A stretch of DNA of 5,105 nt from an uncultured Clostridia bacterium (GCA_947165115.1 CAMUZD010000153.1:1-5105), one strand, 5' to 3'; positions 1-5,086 are shown, numbered from the stretch's first letter. A program made the numbers and translations. The notes: a model not told the origin generated them from the sequence alone.

Positions 1-270
1 GCACAGTTTATTTTGAGAAAATGCAAGACCTTTTATCAAAGAAACACCTATTCTGATGCCGGTAAAAGAACCGGGGCCGTTATTGACAGCAAAGCCATCT
101 ATATCGTTAAGAGTTAATCCGGAGCTTTTCAGAACATCATCCACCATAACAAGAAGCGTTTTGCTGTGAGTGAGCCCGGCATCAGAAAAGCATTCATGGA
201 TTATTCTGCCGTCTTCGGTAACAGCCGCACTTGCACATTTTGCAGAGGAATCAACCGATAATATTTTCAA
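1..270 (-). CDS. tsaB: TsaB, tRNA t6A37 threonylcarbamoyl transferase component (partial, N-terminal 90 residues)
   Basis: Only the first 90 codons are present; the gene runs off the left edge. The family is about 220-240 residues long, so more than half is missing. TsaB is an inactive ASKHA-fold partner of TsaD and, with TsaD and TsaE, transfers the threonylcarbamoyl group to A37 of ANN-decoding tRNAs. Visible marks are the opening MKILSVDSSAKCASAAV, the phosphate-loop strand typical of the family, and the signature NNGPGSFTGIRIGV near residues 67-80. I chose TTG at 270 because it gives the usual MKIL start; an in-frame GTG at 279 would add three residues and is a real alternative. Neither start has a strong ribosome binding site. 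The gene overlaps the end of tsaE by 20 bases, so the two are probably translationally coupled. The family call is firm; the exact start is not. Confidence 0.93.
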   Translation of the reverse strand, partial: MKILSVDSSAKCASAAVTEDGRIIHECFSDAGLTHSKTLLVMVDDVLKSSGLTLNDIDGFAVNNGPGSFTGIRIGVSLIKGLAFSQNKLC

Positions 271-697
271 TATCGTCACATCCGATTATTTCAATAATTC
301 TTTCGTTTTCATCTGTTTCTGACTTGCTGATTGTAATCCTTATACAGTCATCGGGCAAAACAGACTCAATGTTCTCGCTCCATTCAATAATAAGCGTAGC
401 TCCTGAATCAAGATAATCAAAGTATCCGGTGGAGTAAAGATCCTCAAAGCCGGTAATACGATACATATCAAAATGATAAAGTGTCTTTCCGCAGCCGCGA
501 TATTCATTTACAAGAGCAAAGGTCGGACTGTAAACATCGGATACAATACCCATACCCGCTGCAAATCCCCTTGTAAAGCAGGTTTTGCCAGCTCCGAGAT
601 CGCCGAAAAGAGCAATAACAGAGCCTTCCGGCAACGCATTTCCCAGCTGTCTGCCAAGTATTTCAGTTTCGACGGCAGAATCAGAAAAAAATTTCAT
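251..697 (-). CDS. tsaE: TsaE, P-loop ATPase of tRNA t6A37 biosynthesis
   Basis: Complete 148-residue protein, the normal size for TsaE (formerly YjeE). It is the ATPase that drives turnover of the TsaB-TsaD complex during t6A37 synthesis in the cytoplasm. Visible motifs in order: Walker A GDLGAGKT at residues 32-39, the family switch SPTF at 57-60, HFDMYR at 75-80 containing the conserved Asp77, and IIEWSENI at 103-110 with the conserved Glu105-Trp106. The ATG at 697 has an AAAGG-type ribosome binding site (705-709) seven bases upstream. It is the first gene of a leftward operon starting at the promoter at 736-764, with tsaB directly following and overlapping. In many Firmicutes rimI and tsaD come next, but they would lie outside the window. 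There are no odd features, and this is one of the surest calls here. Confidence 0.97.
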   Translation of the reverse strand: MKFFSDSAVETEILGRQLGNALPEGSVIALFGDLGAGKTCFTRGFAAGMGIVSDVYSPTFALVNEYRGCGKTLYHFDMYRITGFEDLYSTGYFDYLDSGATLIIEWSENIESVLPDDCIRITISKSETDENERIIEIIGCDDIENIIG

Positions 698-735
698 AAT
701 TATACCTTTAATAAGTGAATTTCATTTCCTGAAAA

Positions 736-764
736 ATTATAACACGAGCAAGGTTTTAATGCAA
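736..764 (-). promoter_or_regulatory. Sigma-A promoter of the tsaE-tsaB operon
   Basis: On the minus strand a -35 hexamer TTGCAT (759-764) is separated by exactly 17 bases from a perfect -10 TATAAT (736-741). The -10 is extended by a TG one base upstream (TGTTATAAT). It lies just after the tRNA terminator and about 40 bases before the tsaE start, so the operon has its own promoter and does not depend on readthrough from the tRNAs. Confidence 0.85.
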
Positions 765-773
765 TATAAATAT

Positions 774-810
774 AAAAAAATCCTGCATCGTTACCGAAAC
801 GAAACAGGAT
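774..810 (-). terminator. Intrinsic terminator of the tRNA-Gly/tRNA-Arg unit
   Basis: On the minus strand ATCCTG (805-810) pairs with CAGGAT (780-785). A two-base internal loop follows, then an inner stem TCGTT/AACGA (788-792 with 798-802) and a five-base loop. The hairpin runs into a T tract at 774-780. It begins three bases after the encoded CCA of tRNA-Arg, as expected for the end of a tRNA transcript. Confidence 0.88.
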
Positions 811-812
811 GA

Positions 813-889
<77 letters not shown>

Positions 890-894
890 AAATA

Positions 895-969
895 TGGAGC
901 GGGTGATGGGAATCGAACCCACACAGCCAGCTTGGAAGGCTGGAATTCTAACCATTGAACTACACCCGC
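895..969 (-). tRNA. tRNA-Gly (anticodon UCC)
   Basis: Cloverleaf on the minus strand: acceptor GCGGGTG (969-963) pairs with CACCCGC (905-899), with discriminator T and encoded CCA (897-895). The D arm starts GTTC. The anticodon stem CCAGC/GCTGG holds loop CTTCCAA, giving anticodon UCC (reads GGA and, by wobble, GGG). The T arm GTGGG/CCCAT has loop TTCGATT. It is the first gene of the two-tRNA transcript that starts at the promoter at 986-1014. Confidence 0.97.
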
Positions 970-985
970 ATCTGAATGCTATGAA

Positions 986-1014
986 ATATTATCACAAACA
1001 GCTATAAATGTCAA
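986..1014 (-). promoter_or_regulatory. Sigma-A promoter of the tRNA-Gly/tRNA-Arg unit
   Basis: On the minus strand a perfect -35 TTGACA (1009-1014) and a -10 TAATAT (986-991) are separated by 17 bases, with an extending TG one base before the -10. The predicted start is only about ten bases from the mature tRNA-Gly 5' end. It lies back to back with the tRNA-Lys promoter, with 30 bases between the two -35 boxes. Confidence 0.87.
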
Positions 1015-1044
1015 CAAGAAATTTCTCCTTTTATAAAAAAATAC

Positions 1045-1073
1045 TTGACAATCATTATTTAATAGGTTATTAT
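1045..1073 (+). promoter_or_regulatory. Sigma-A promoter of tRNA-Lys
   Basis: A perfect -35 TTGACA (1045-1050), a 17-base spacer and a -10 TATTAT (1068-1073) lie 24 bases before the mature tRNA-Lys 5' end. An A/T-rich stretch (about 1029-1042) just upstream could act as an UP element; that last point is inference. Confidence 0.87.
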
Positions 1074-1097
1074 ATTTGAGCGCGAAAAACTAAATAT

Positions 1098-1173
1098 GAT
1101 CCACTAGCTCAGGCGGTAGAGCACTTGACTTTTAATCAAGGTGTCCGGGGTTCGAGTCCCCGGTGGATCACCA
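1098..1173 (+). tRNA. tRNA-Lys (anticodon UUU)
   Basis: Cloverleaf: acceptor GATCCAC (1098-1104) pairs with GTGGATC (1163-1169), followed by discriminator A and an encoded CCA (1171-1173). The D arm is GCTC/GAGC. The anticodon stem CTTGA/TCAAG encloses CTTTTAA, giving anticodon UUU (AAA/AAG). The T arm CGGGG/CCCCG has loop TTCGAGT. It is transcribed opposite to the other two tRNAs. As an ANN-decoding tRNA it is a substrate for the t6A37 modification made by the TsaE/TsaB pathway encoded nearby. Confidence 0.98.
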
Positions 1174-1175
1174 GA

Positions 1176-1213
1176 AAGAAATCCTGTCGAACACGGCAGG
1201 ATTTCTTGTTTTT
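1176..1213. terminator. Strong hairpin terminator, probably bidirectional
   Basis: AAGAAATCCTG (1176-1186) pairs with CAGGATTTCTT (1197-1207). Three further inner pairs (1187-1189 with 1194-1196) extend the stem to about 14 bp around a four-base loop. A T-rich tail at 1206-1213 ends the tRNA-Lys transcript. On the minus strand the same stem is followed by a weaker T-rich stretch and lies directly after the repaired stop of the membrane-protein gene (1214-1216), so it can serve both converging units. Confidence 0.85.
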
Positions 1214-1345
1214 CTATTCTGTTTCACCTTGTAAATCCATATTATCTGGTTTCAAACTATTCTTTTTATTTGAGTCAACGGTTTTCTTCACAAGCAATCC
1301 GGAAATCAGCAAAAATGTGATTATTATCGCAACGGGAATCGCAAC
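1214..1345 (-). pseudogene. Out-of-frame C-terminal end of the TVP38/TMEM64 membrane protein
   Basis: If one base is added in the GG at 1345-1346, the membrane-protein reading frame does not end at 1324. It continues for 43 codons to a TAG at 1214-1216. The new residues begin with a hydrophobic membrane helix (VAIPVAIIITFLLISGLLV). A charged, polar tail follows (KKTVDSNKKNS..., ending QGETE), as usual for the cytoplasmic end of such proteins. The stop then sits one base before the terminator at 1176-1213. By contrast the six residues read in the sequenced frame (LRFPLR) end abruptly with no function. I see this as the natural C-terminus, displaced by a one-base loss. Whether the loss is real or a homopolymer error cannot be told from one sequence. 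Confidence 0.8.
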
Positions 1346-1956
1346 CACCCAAGGCTTTCGCCGACATTCTTAAGAAGAGTCCCGAAAAGTGTATAAGCAA
1401 TTACAAGAGGAATATTACCGAGCGTTGCTCCTATCATATAATTCTTATACTTCACATTCATTGCGCCGAAAAGAAGGCTTGAAACATCACCCGGCATTGC
1501 GCCTGAGAATTTTACAATAGCCGTCATTTTAATCTCATTCATGCCGACAAAATCATCGATTTTCCGGACCGCCTTGAATCTGTTCTTTAGAGTCTCAATC
1601 ATTCCCGCTCCCGCGAATTTGCCGAGAAAGAAAGGTATTGAAAGGCTGAGAATTACCGAAAGCATATTTACCGCAAGAGCAAGAAAGAAGATCGGAACCA
1701 TATAACCACAAAGTGAGAAAATAACTGCAGGCGGAAAAATCAATACAAACGATTTAAAAACAGAAATTCCGATAAGTATCAGTGATACGACCAGCACTCC
1801 CCCACTAATCATCGCGCTTTGATTTTTAATGTTGGATACTTTGATATTATATTTACTGATAAGTATTATTCCGATTACCATCAAAACTAACAGCAGAATA
1901 ACGGTCGCAATCTGAAGCACTTTTATAAGCTTACCGTAATCTTTGTTTTTGTTCAT
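1324..1956 (-). CDS. TVP38/TMEM64 (VTT/DedA-superfamily) membrane protein, frameshifted at its 3' end
   Basis: An integral membrane protein of 210 residues as sequenced, 247 if the frameshift at 1345-1346 is repaired. Numbering from ATG 1956: a short Lys-rich N-terminus, a membrane helix at about 13-34, and hydrophobic stretches at about 53-83 and 86-112. A re-entrant-like loop follows at about 145-165, containing FSGAMPGDVSSLLFGA with the conserved G-x-x-P-x-D-x-x-S pattern of the VTT domain. A helix lies at 172-195 with GATLGNIP. The family is linked to lipid scrambling or transport across membranes, but the substrate here is unknown. I preferred ATG 1956 over ATG 1974 because AGGCGG lies seven bases upstream of it. 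The hydrolase gene ends 32 bases before, with no terminator between, so the two are probably co-transcribed. The family call is good; the precise role is open. Confidence 0.85.
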   Translation of the reverse strand: MNKNKDYGKLIKVLQIATVILLLVLMVIGIILISKYNIKVSNIKNQSAMISGGVLVVSLILIGISVFKSFVLIFPPAVIFSLCGYMVPIFFLALAVNMLSVILSLSIPFFLGKFAGAGMIETLKNRFKAVRKIDDFVGMNEIKMTAIVKFSGAMPGDVSSLLFGAMNVKYKNYMIGATLGNIPLVIAYTLFGTLLKNVGESLGWLRFPLR

Positions 1957-1963
1957 ATTTTCA

Positions 1964-1969
1964 CCGCCT
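1964..1969 (-). promoter_or_regulatory. Ribosome binding site fixing the membrane-protein start
   Basis: AGGCGG, within AAGGCGGTGA on the minus strand, sits seven bases before ATG 1956. It lies inside the six extra codons that would be used if translation began at ATG 1974. ATG 1974 has no comparable site upstream, so 1956 is the likelier start. Confidence 0.7.
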
Positions 1970-1988
1970 TGCATTGGTATTATTAGTC

Positions 1989-2180
1989 TTACAAAATCAG
2001 TCTATTTTTTTTGCTGATATACAGCACCATATCGGTATCATCAGGGCGCAAGGGAGCAAACCATGTTCCGAAAGCCGATGCTTTGAAGTCCCCGCCGTCA
2101 ATGTATTTGCCGTTTATCGGATCAAACCATTGATAGTTATATTGAGCAAATGGAACGAGGCTGCCAACCGTTCCGGTCAA
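1989..2180 (-). CDS. Detached C-terminal domain of the DUF4038 glycoside hydrolase (TTG restart)
   Basis: 63 residues read in the same frame as the upstream hydrolase, from which they are separated by a TAA at 2190-2192. The segment contains YNYQWFDPINGKYI (residues 14-27), matching the W-F-D-P-x-x-G core of the beta-sandwich that closes DUF4038 enzymes (Collagen_bind_2-like in Pfam). It ends with WFAP...DDTDMVLYISKK, like the normal family terminus, so the C-terminus is complete. A TTG at 2180 lies four bases after GGAGG, in a ten-base match to the anti-Shine-Dalgarno sequence, so separate translation is possible, though the spacing is short. The domain alone should have no catalytic activity. 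The likeliest reading is the tail of a broken gene; a split protein assembling from two chains is the more interesting but less likely option. Confidence 0.6.
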   Translation of the reverse strand: MTGTVGSLVPFAQYNYQWFDPINGKYIDGGDFKASAFGTWFAPLRPDDTDMVLYISKKNRLIL

Positions 2181-2192
2181 TACACCTCCTTA
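2178..2192 (-). promoter_or_regulatory. In-frame TAA stop overlapping a near-perfect Shine-Dalgarno and TTG start
   Basis: The minus strand reads TAAGGAGGTGTATTG. TAA (2190-2192) ends the main hydrolase frame. TAAGGAGGTG matches the complement of the 16S rRNA 3' end over ten bases. TTG (2178-2180) follows in the same frame. The match is seen directly. Whether it drives restart is inference, because GGAGGT also simply encodes the two glycines expected at this loop. Confidence 0.6.
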
Positions 2193-3641
2193 GCCTTTCG
2201 AATTTGGATTCTCACCGGCGCTTTCATCACTGAAGGAATAAAAATATACAACTATTTTTGAGTTATCTTTATTGCTTGCACAATAGGAATATACATTCGT
2301 AGACGGCACAAAGTAAGCAAAGTTATTGAACCGCGGAATGAGATTATGCCACTCTGTATTTTCCATAAATGAACGCATATATCCCATCTGATAGGATGAC
2401 GGATATTCAAGTGCGTCTTCCAATGTTGCGGCCTGCTTTTCGGTGGCGCGGATTATATCAACTCCATCGTCGCTGTCAATATCTCTTTCAAAGCCGTTCT
2501 GATATGCCCAGGTGGGCTGTCCTCCCCAGGAACAGCCATAAAGACCGGTGAGATAAGAAGCCCACGCTTGCACACGTGCACCGTAATTCTTGGTCCAGAG
2601 ATAGCAGTAGCACCCTTCATAATTAACAACCGGCTTACCCTGTCCGTTATACCAGAAATCCCTAGCGGACATGTAGTCATCGCGCCTGGTGAGATCCGGA
2701 TGCCACTGAGCGGCATACATTGTATGTGCTTTGACAATGCGGAATGCAGACGGCTGAGCGCCGGGATACCATATCATTCTGATTTCTCCGGTTCCGAGAC
2801 CGTTCCCATAGGCGACAGTATTGCCGGTGCTTTCCTGATGTGCAGTAACAGGATGATCGTAGGGATCATATTTATTCAGATACTCCGCGACATATTTATA
2901 CGGATTATTCACAGCGTTCCATTTGGAATTCTCGTCCTGATACGGATCATTGTCAATCTCCTGCCCCAGAGTCCAAATCACCGGATAAGCGCCGTATCGC
3001 GCCACCCAATAGCGGCAGAGTTTTTCAAGATATACCTTTGCCTCATCGGAAAGATCGGGCATAGTAACACTTTTTGTTCCCAACATTCCCGTCAGTTTCG
3101 GTTCTGTCCATCCGCCGTGATTTTCAATAAGCCTCGTCATACACGAAAGCGGCCAGAAGAACTGCGAATGAGCGTGAACCAGGCCGTTTTCCGAAATAAT
3201 ACGGAACTGCTCGTCAAGATTCCTTAAATCGTCAAGGCCTTCCTCGCTGAAAGCTTCGGTTACAGAAGTATTGAATCGACAGTCCATAGGCTGGCTTTGA
3301 TAAACTGTAAACCCCTGCTGAGTTCTTTTTTCGCATATTTGCGAAACCATTTCGGGGCTCTCCTGCGAGAGCTGCCAGTGAGTGTCACCGAGATAATAAA
3401 ACGGTGTTCCGTCTTCATAAGTAAGGAATTTTTCGCCGTAACGGGTTGTGACAAAACCGTGTTTGTAAATGTTAAGTTCTCCGCTATATACATCGCAGAT
3501 CACCTGAGCCATTCTGCCATGCAGTGCTGAGTTTTCAGTATCTGAGCATAACGTTTTACACTGCCATGTGCCCTTGGACGGGCAAACGAATCTTGCGAGC
3601 CAGATATTGCCGCCGTCCCAAAAACACGGAATAGTATACAA
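2190..3641 (-). CDS. DUF5060/DUF4038 glycoside hydrolase (GH140-like), truncated at both ends
   Basis: 483 residues from a TTG at 3641, which is only a formal start with a weak upstream GGAAG. Residues 1-55 are the second half of a DUF5060 beta-sandwich (IPCFWDGGNIWLARF, then KGTWQCKT). The DUF4038 TIM barrel follows from about 60, with KHGFV, DGTPFYYLGDTHWQL (77-91) and GFTVYQSQPM. The likely acid/base is Glu228 in WTLGQE and the likely nucleophile Glu342 in VVNYEG, by position relative to GH140 apiosidases; GCSWGG lies at 369-374. No signal peptide is seen and there are many cysteines, so it is probably a cytoplasmic enzyme acting on imported plant-type oligosaccharides; the substrate is unknown. 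The frame stays open upstream to about 3690 without a good start, and the first DUF5060 strands are missing. The C-terminal domain is cut off by TAA 2190-2192. Family firm, activity doubtful. Confidence 0.85.
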   Translation of the reverse strand: MYTIPCFWDGGNIWLARFVCPSKGTWQCKTLCSDTENSALHGRMAQVICDVYSGELNIYKHGFVTTRYGEKFLTYEDGTPFYYLGDTHWQLSQESPEMVSQICEKRTQQGFTVYQSQPMDCRFNTSVTEAFSEEGLDDLRNLDEQFRIISENGLVHAHSQFFWPLSCMTRLIENHGGWTEPKLTGMLGTKSVTMPDLSDEAKVYLEKLCRYWVARYGAYPVIWTLGQEIDNDPYQDENSKWNAVNNPYKYVAEYLNKYDPYDHPVTAHQESTGNTVAYGNGLGTGEIRMIWYPGAQPSAFRIVKAHTMYAAQWHPDLTRRDDYMSARDFWYNGQGKPVVNYEGCYCYLWTKNYGARVQAWASYLTGLYGCSWGGQPTWAYQNGFERDIDSDDGVDIIRATEKQAATLEDALEYPSSYQMGYMRSFMENTEWHNLIPRFNNFAYFVPSTNVYSYCASNKDNSKIVVYFYSFSDESAGENPNSKG

Positions 3642-3669
3642 TCTTCCGTTTCCGTAAAGCAGAAGGTCT
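3556..3669 (-). other. Out-of-frame tail of the secreted protein read through hydrolase DNA
   Basis: The reading frame of the secreted protein continues from 3669 to 3556 for 37 residues, rich in Arg and Lys (RPSALRKRKIVYYSVF...). This does not resemble the Gly/Ser/Thr/Asn-rich repeats before it. The same bases in the next frame encode recognisable DUF5060 sequence (LDLLLYGNGRLYTIPCFWDG). The tail is therefore probably a by-product of a junction near 3670, not a real domain. Confidence 0.75.
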
Positions 3670-4902
3670 AAAGGAAGATGAATCCGTAAGGTTCAGAGTA
3701 AGGTTTGAATTATCGCCGACAAGAACGGTGCCGCTGAGAACCTGACCGGATGCGTTGACAGTCGCAATATTGTCTGCTCCCTTCCAGCCGTCGTCACATA
3801 CGGAAAGCAGAACTCCATTGCTGTCTTCATTTACGATATTTACATCCGAAAGGTTAATGACGGCGTTGGTATTTGTCACATGGAAAACATGGCCGCTCTT
3901 ACTTGTAAGGGTTCCGCCGTTCATTGTGAATGAGGAAGTGCCGCTGTCGGCATCGCCCGACATTGACTGATAAATCATTATCGAATCGAGAAAAGTTGCA
4001 TTGCCGTTCATCTGAGTGTTATTTGCAGTTAAATCACTGTTACTTATTGTAACGCTGTTTTTGCCTTCAATGCAGACACCCTCTGAAAGATTTGAAACAA
4101 GTTCAGCATCAGACACGGTTATATCAGCAGTTGAATAGACTGCCGGAGAGCCCAGTCCGCTTGTGGTATAGCTGCCTGCGTCTACCGTTACCGTTCCGCA
4201 GCCTCTGTCGGTTCTTATTGCGGCCGATGAACGCCCCGATGTGGTTACAGTCAGATTTTCCGCTTTTGTAATCCCGCCGCCTGTTGTCATTATACCGCCG
4301 CCGTTATCACCTGTAGTATTTATTACTGTATCCTTGATTATAACGGTTGTGCCGTCGCCTTCCGCGCCGTTCTGACCGCCGTTTCCGCCGTATGAAAATA
4401 CTCCGTTGGCTCCGGTTGCAGTTGCTTCAACAGTACCGCCGGTAATGCTTGTTGTTCCGCCGCCCATTACCATTATGCCGGAATTGATGCCGTAGAAGTT
4501 GCAACTGTCTCCGCCGTCGGAATCGCCGGATTTGGATACCGAGGGATTTGTTATCGTTACATTTTCAGAGGTATCAATTAGAAGCGCGTTTTCATCCGCG
4601 TTTGCTGACGAATAGGTTTTATCTGACTGAGATTCACCCGAATTGATTGTTGTCGCACCGCTGTAATTGACCGATTTTGCTGAGCCGCCGGGAGCACCGC
4701 CGGGAGGGTTTCCGTCGGGAGGATTGCCGGGAAAAGAACCACCACTTGGAGGATCGCCGGGAGGTGTGCCTTCGGGTGCAGAGCCACCGGGCGGTGAGCC
4801 GCTTGGCGGGCTGCCCGCCTGTTCGGTTTGCGCAAATGCCGTAACCGCAAAAGATAATACAATCGTCAAGGCGAGTAAAATCGCCGTAATTTTCTTTTTC
4901 AT
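3556..4902 (-). CDS. Secreted beta-helix-like repeat protein with Pro/Gly-rich linker (C-terminally truncated)
   Basis: 448 residues as sequenced, of which about 411 look native. Residues 1-24 form a signal peptide (MKKK, a hydrophobic core, then AFA before Gln25). Residues 30-74 are a Pro/Gly-rich linker. From about 78 to 411 there are repeated short strands rich in Gly, Ser, Thr and Asn (ENVTITNPSVSKSG, TTSITGGTVEATATG, ENLTVTTSGRSSAAIRTD, NSVTISNSDLTANN, SFTMNGGTLTSKSGHVFHV). This is the pattern of a right-handed parallel beta-helix, like the adhesin or carbohydrate-binding-type surface proteins of clostridia. No LPXTG, SLH or other anchor is seen. The usual end of this family, after NLTLNLTDSSSF, is missing because the frame runs into hydrolase DNA at about 3670. 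ATG 4902 is supported by AAGGAG seven bases upstream. The ligand and true function are unknown. Confidence 0.85.
   Translation of the reverse strand: MKKKITAILLALTIVLSFAVTAFAQTEQAGSPPSGSPPGGSAPEGTPPGDPPSGGSFPGNPPDGNPPGGAPGGSAKSVNYSGATTINSGESQSDKTYSSANADENALLIDTSENVTITNPSVSKSGDSDGGDSCNFYGINSGIMVMGGGTTSITGGTVEATATGANGVFSYGGNGGQNGAEGDGTTVIIKDTVINTTGDNGGGIMTTGGGITKAENLTVTTSGRSSAAIRTDRGCGTVTVDAGSYTTSGLGSPAVYSTADITVSDAELVSNLSEGVCIEGKNSVTISNSDLTANNTQMNGNATFLDSIMIYQSMSGDADSGTSSFTMNGGTLTSKSGHVFHVTNTNAVINLSDVNIVNEDSNGVLLSVCDDGWKGADNIATVNASGQVLSGTVLVGDNSNLTLNLTDSSSFRPSALRKRKIVYYSVFLGRRQYLARKIRLPVQGHMAV
4681..4815 (-). repeat. Degenerate Pro/Gly-rich coding repeat tract
   Basis: About 45 codons (residues 30-74 of the secreted protein) are built from short units of the type SPPGGS, TPPGDPP and NPPDGNPPGG. 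In DNA they are imperfect repeats of CCGGGAGG-like units on the plus strand. Such a tract makes an extended, flexible spacer between the signal peptide and the repeat domain. Its repetitive DNA makes length changes by slippage likely. Confidence 0.75.
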
Positions 4903-4909
4903 AATTCTT

Positions 4910-4915
4910 CTCCTT
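4910..4915 (-). promoter_or_regulatory. Ribosome binding site of the secreted protein
   Basis: AAGGAG on the minus strand, seven bases before ATG 4902. It is close to ideal and fixes the start. Confidence 0.85.
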
Positions 4916-4943
4916 ATTTGTGTTGTTTATTCTGTTTGACCTG

Positions 4944-4977
4944 ATTATATCTGCTGAACCTTAAATTAACCTAAAGA
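4944..4977 (-). promoter_or_regulatory. Promoter of the secreted protein with 11-bp-phased operator repeats
   Basis: A perfect -10 TATAAT lies at 4944-4949, about 42 bases before the start codon. No good -35 box exists at 16-18 bases. Instead two direct repeats with an 11-base period (minus strand TCTTTAGGTTA then ATTTAAGGTTC, 4977-4956) cover the -35 region and end six bases before the -10. This layout is typical of promoters activated by OmpR/PhoB-family response regulators. The regulator is not in the window, so its identity is inference. Confidence 0.65.
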
Positions 4978-4985
4978 CGAATTAA

Positions 4986-5021
4986 TTAATTTCGGCTGTA
5001 TTTTCGGATTTCATGATTCAT
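4986..5021 (-). CDS. Possible 11-residue leader ORF
   Basis: ATG at 5021 opens an 11-codon frame (MNHEIRKYSRN) ending at TAA 4986-4988. AAAGGA (5031-5036) lies upstream at slightly long spacing, and a promoter-like hexamer lies at 5053-5058. It could be a leader peptide, or the stub of a lost gene; its opening vaguely resembles the start of GNAT acetyltransferases, but it is far too short to judge. It may also be chance. Confidence 0.2.
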   Translation of the reverse strand: MNHEIRKYSRN

Positions 5022-5052
5022 AGGAAATCATCCTTTCTCGTTTTCTGAGTTT

Positions 5053-5086
5053 AATCTAACACGCAATTCTTAAAAGAACCTTAAAA
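5053..5086 (-). promoter_or_regulatory. Second pair of 11-bp-phased operator repeats with a -10-like hexamer
   Basis: On the minus strand TTTTAAGGTTC and TTTTAAGAATT (5086-5065) form a direct repeat with an 11-base period, close in sequence to the pair at 4956-4977. Six bases further lies TAGATT (5053-5058), with an extending TG (TGTTAGATT). The spacing to the hexamer equals that of the proximal site. It may be an upstream tandem promoter or a second binding site for the same regulator. Confidence 0.5.

Noticed and set aside
231..812. Three plus-strand open frames (231-416, 473-718, 585-812)
   Set aside because: They overlap tsaE/tsaB and the tRNA terminator on the other strand, lack ribosome binding sites and encode no recognisable protein.
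1098..1213. tRNA-Lys as an integration site for a mobile element carrying the accessory block
   Set aside because: No integrase, no direct repeat of the tRNA 3' end elsewhere in the window, and the tRNA is followed by its own terminator. An attachment copy outside the window cannot be excluded.
2190..2192. Stop-codon reassignment (TAA read as an amino acid)
   Set aside because: tsaE ends at TGA, the membrane protein at TAG and the hydrolase itself at another TAA (1989-1991). TAA reassignment is not known in this type of bacterium, so a mutation, error or restart explains it better.
2568..3227. 219-residue open frame on the plus strand opposite the hydrolase
   Set aside because: It is antisense to well-conserved DUF4038 sequence, has no ribosome binding site, and its product has no recognisable domain. 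It is a shadow of the coding strand.
4681..4815. CRISPR-like or other regularly spaced repeat array
   Set aside because: The repeats are short, degenerate and unspaced, keep the reading frame, and encode a Pro/Gly linker. No cas genes are present.
4667..4939. Plus-strand open frame rich in Pro/Gly (90 residues)
   Set aside because: It is the reverse reading of the Pro/Gly-rich tract and signal peptide of the secreted protein. Gly and Pro codons are complementary (GGN/NCC), so this shadow is expected.
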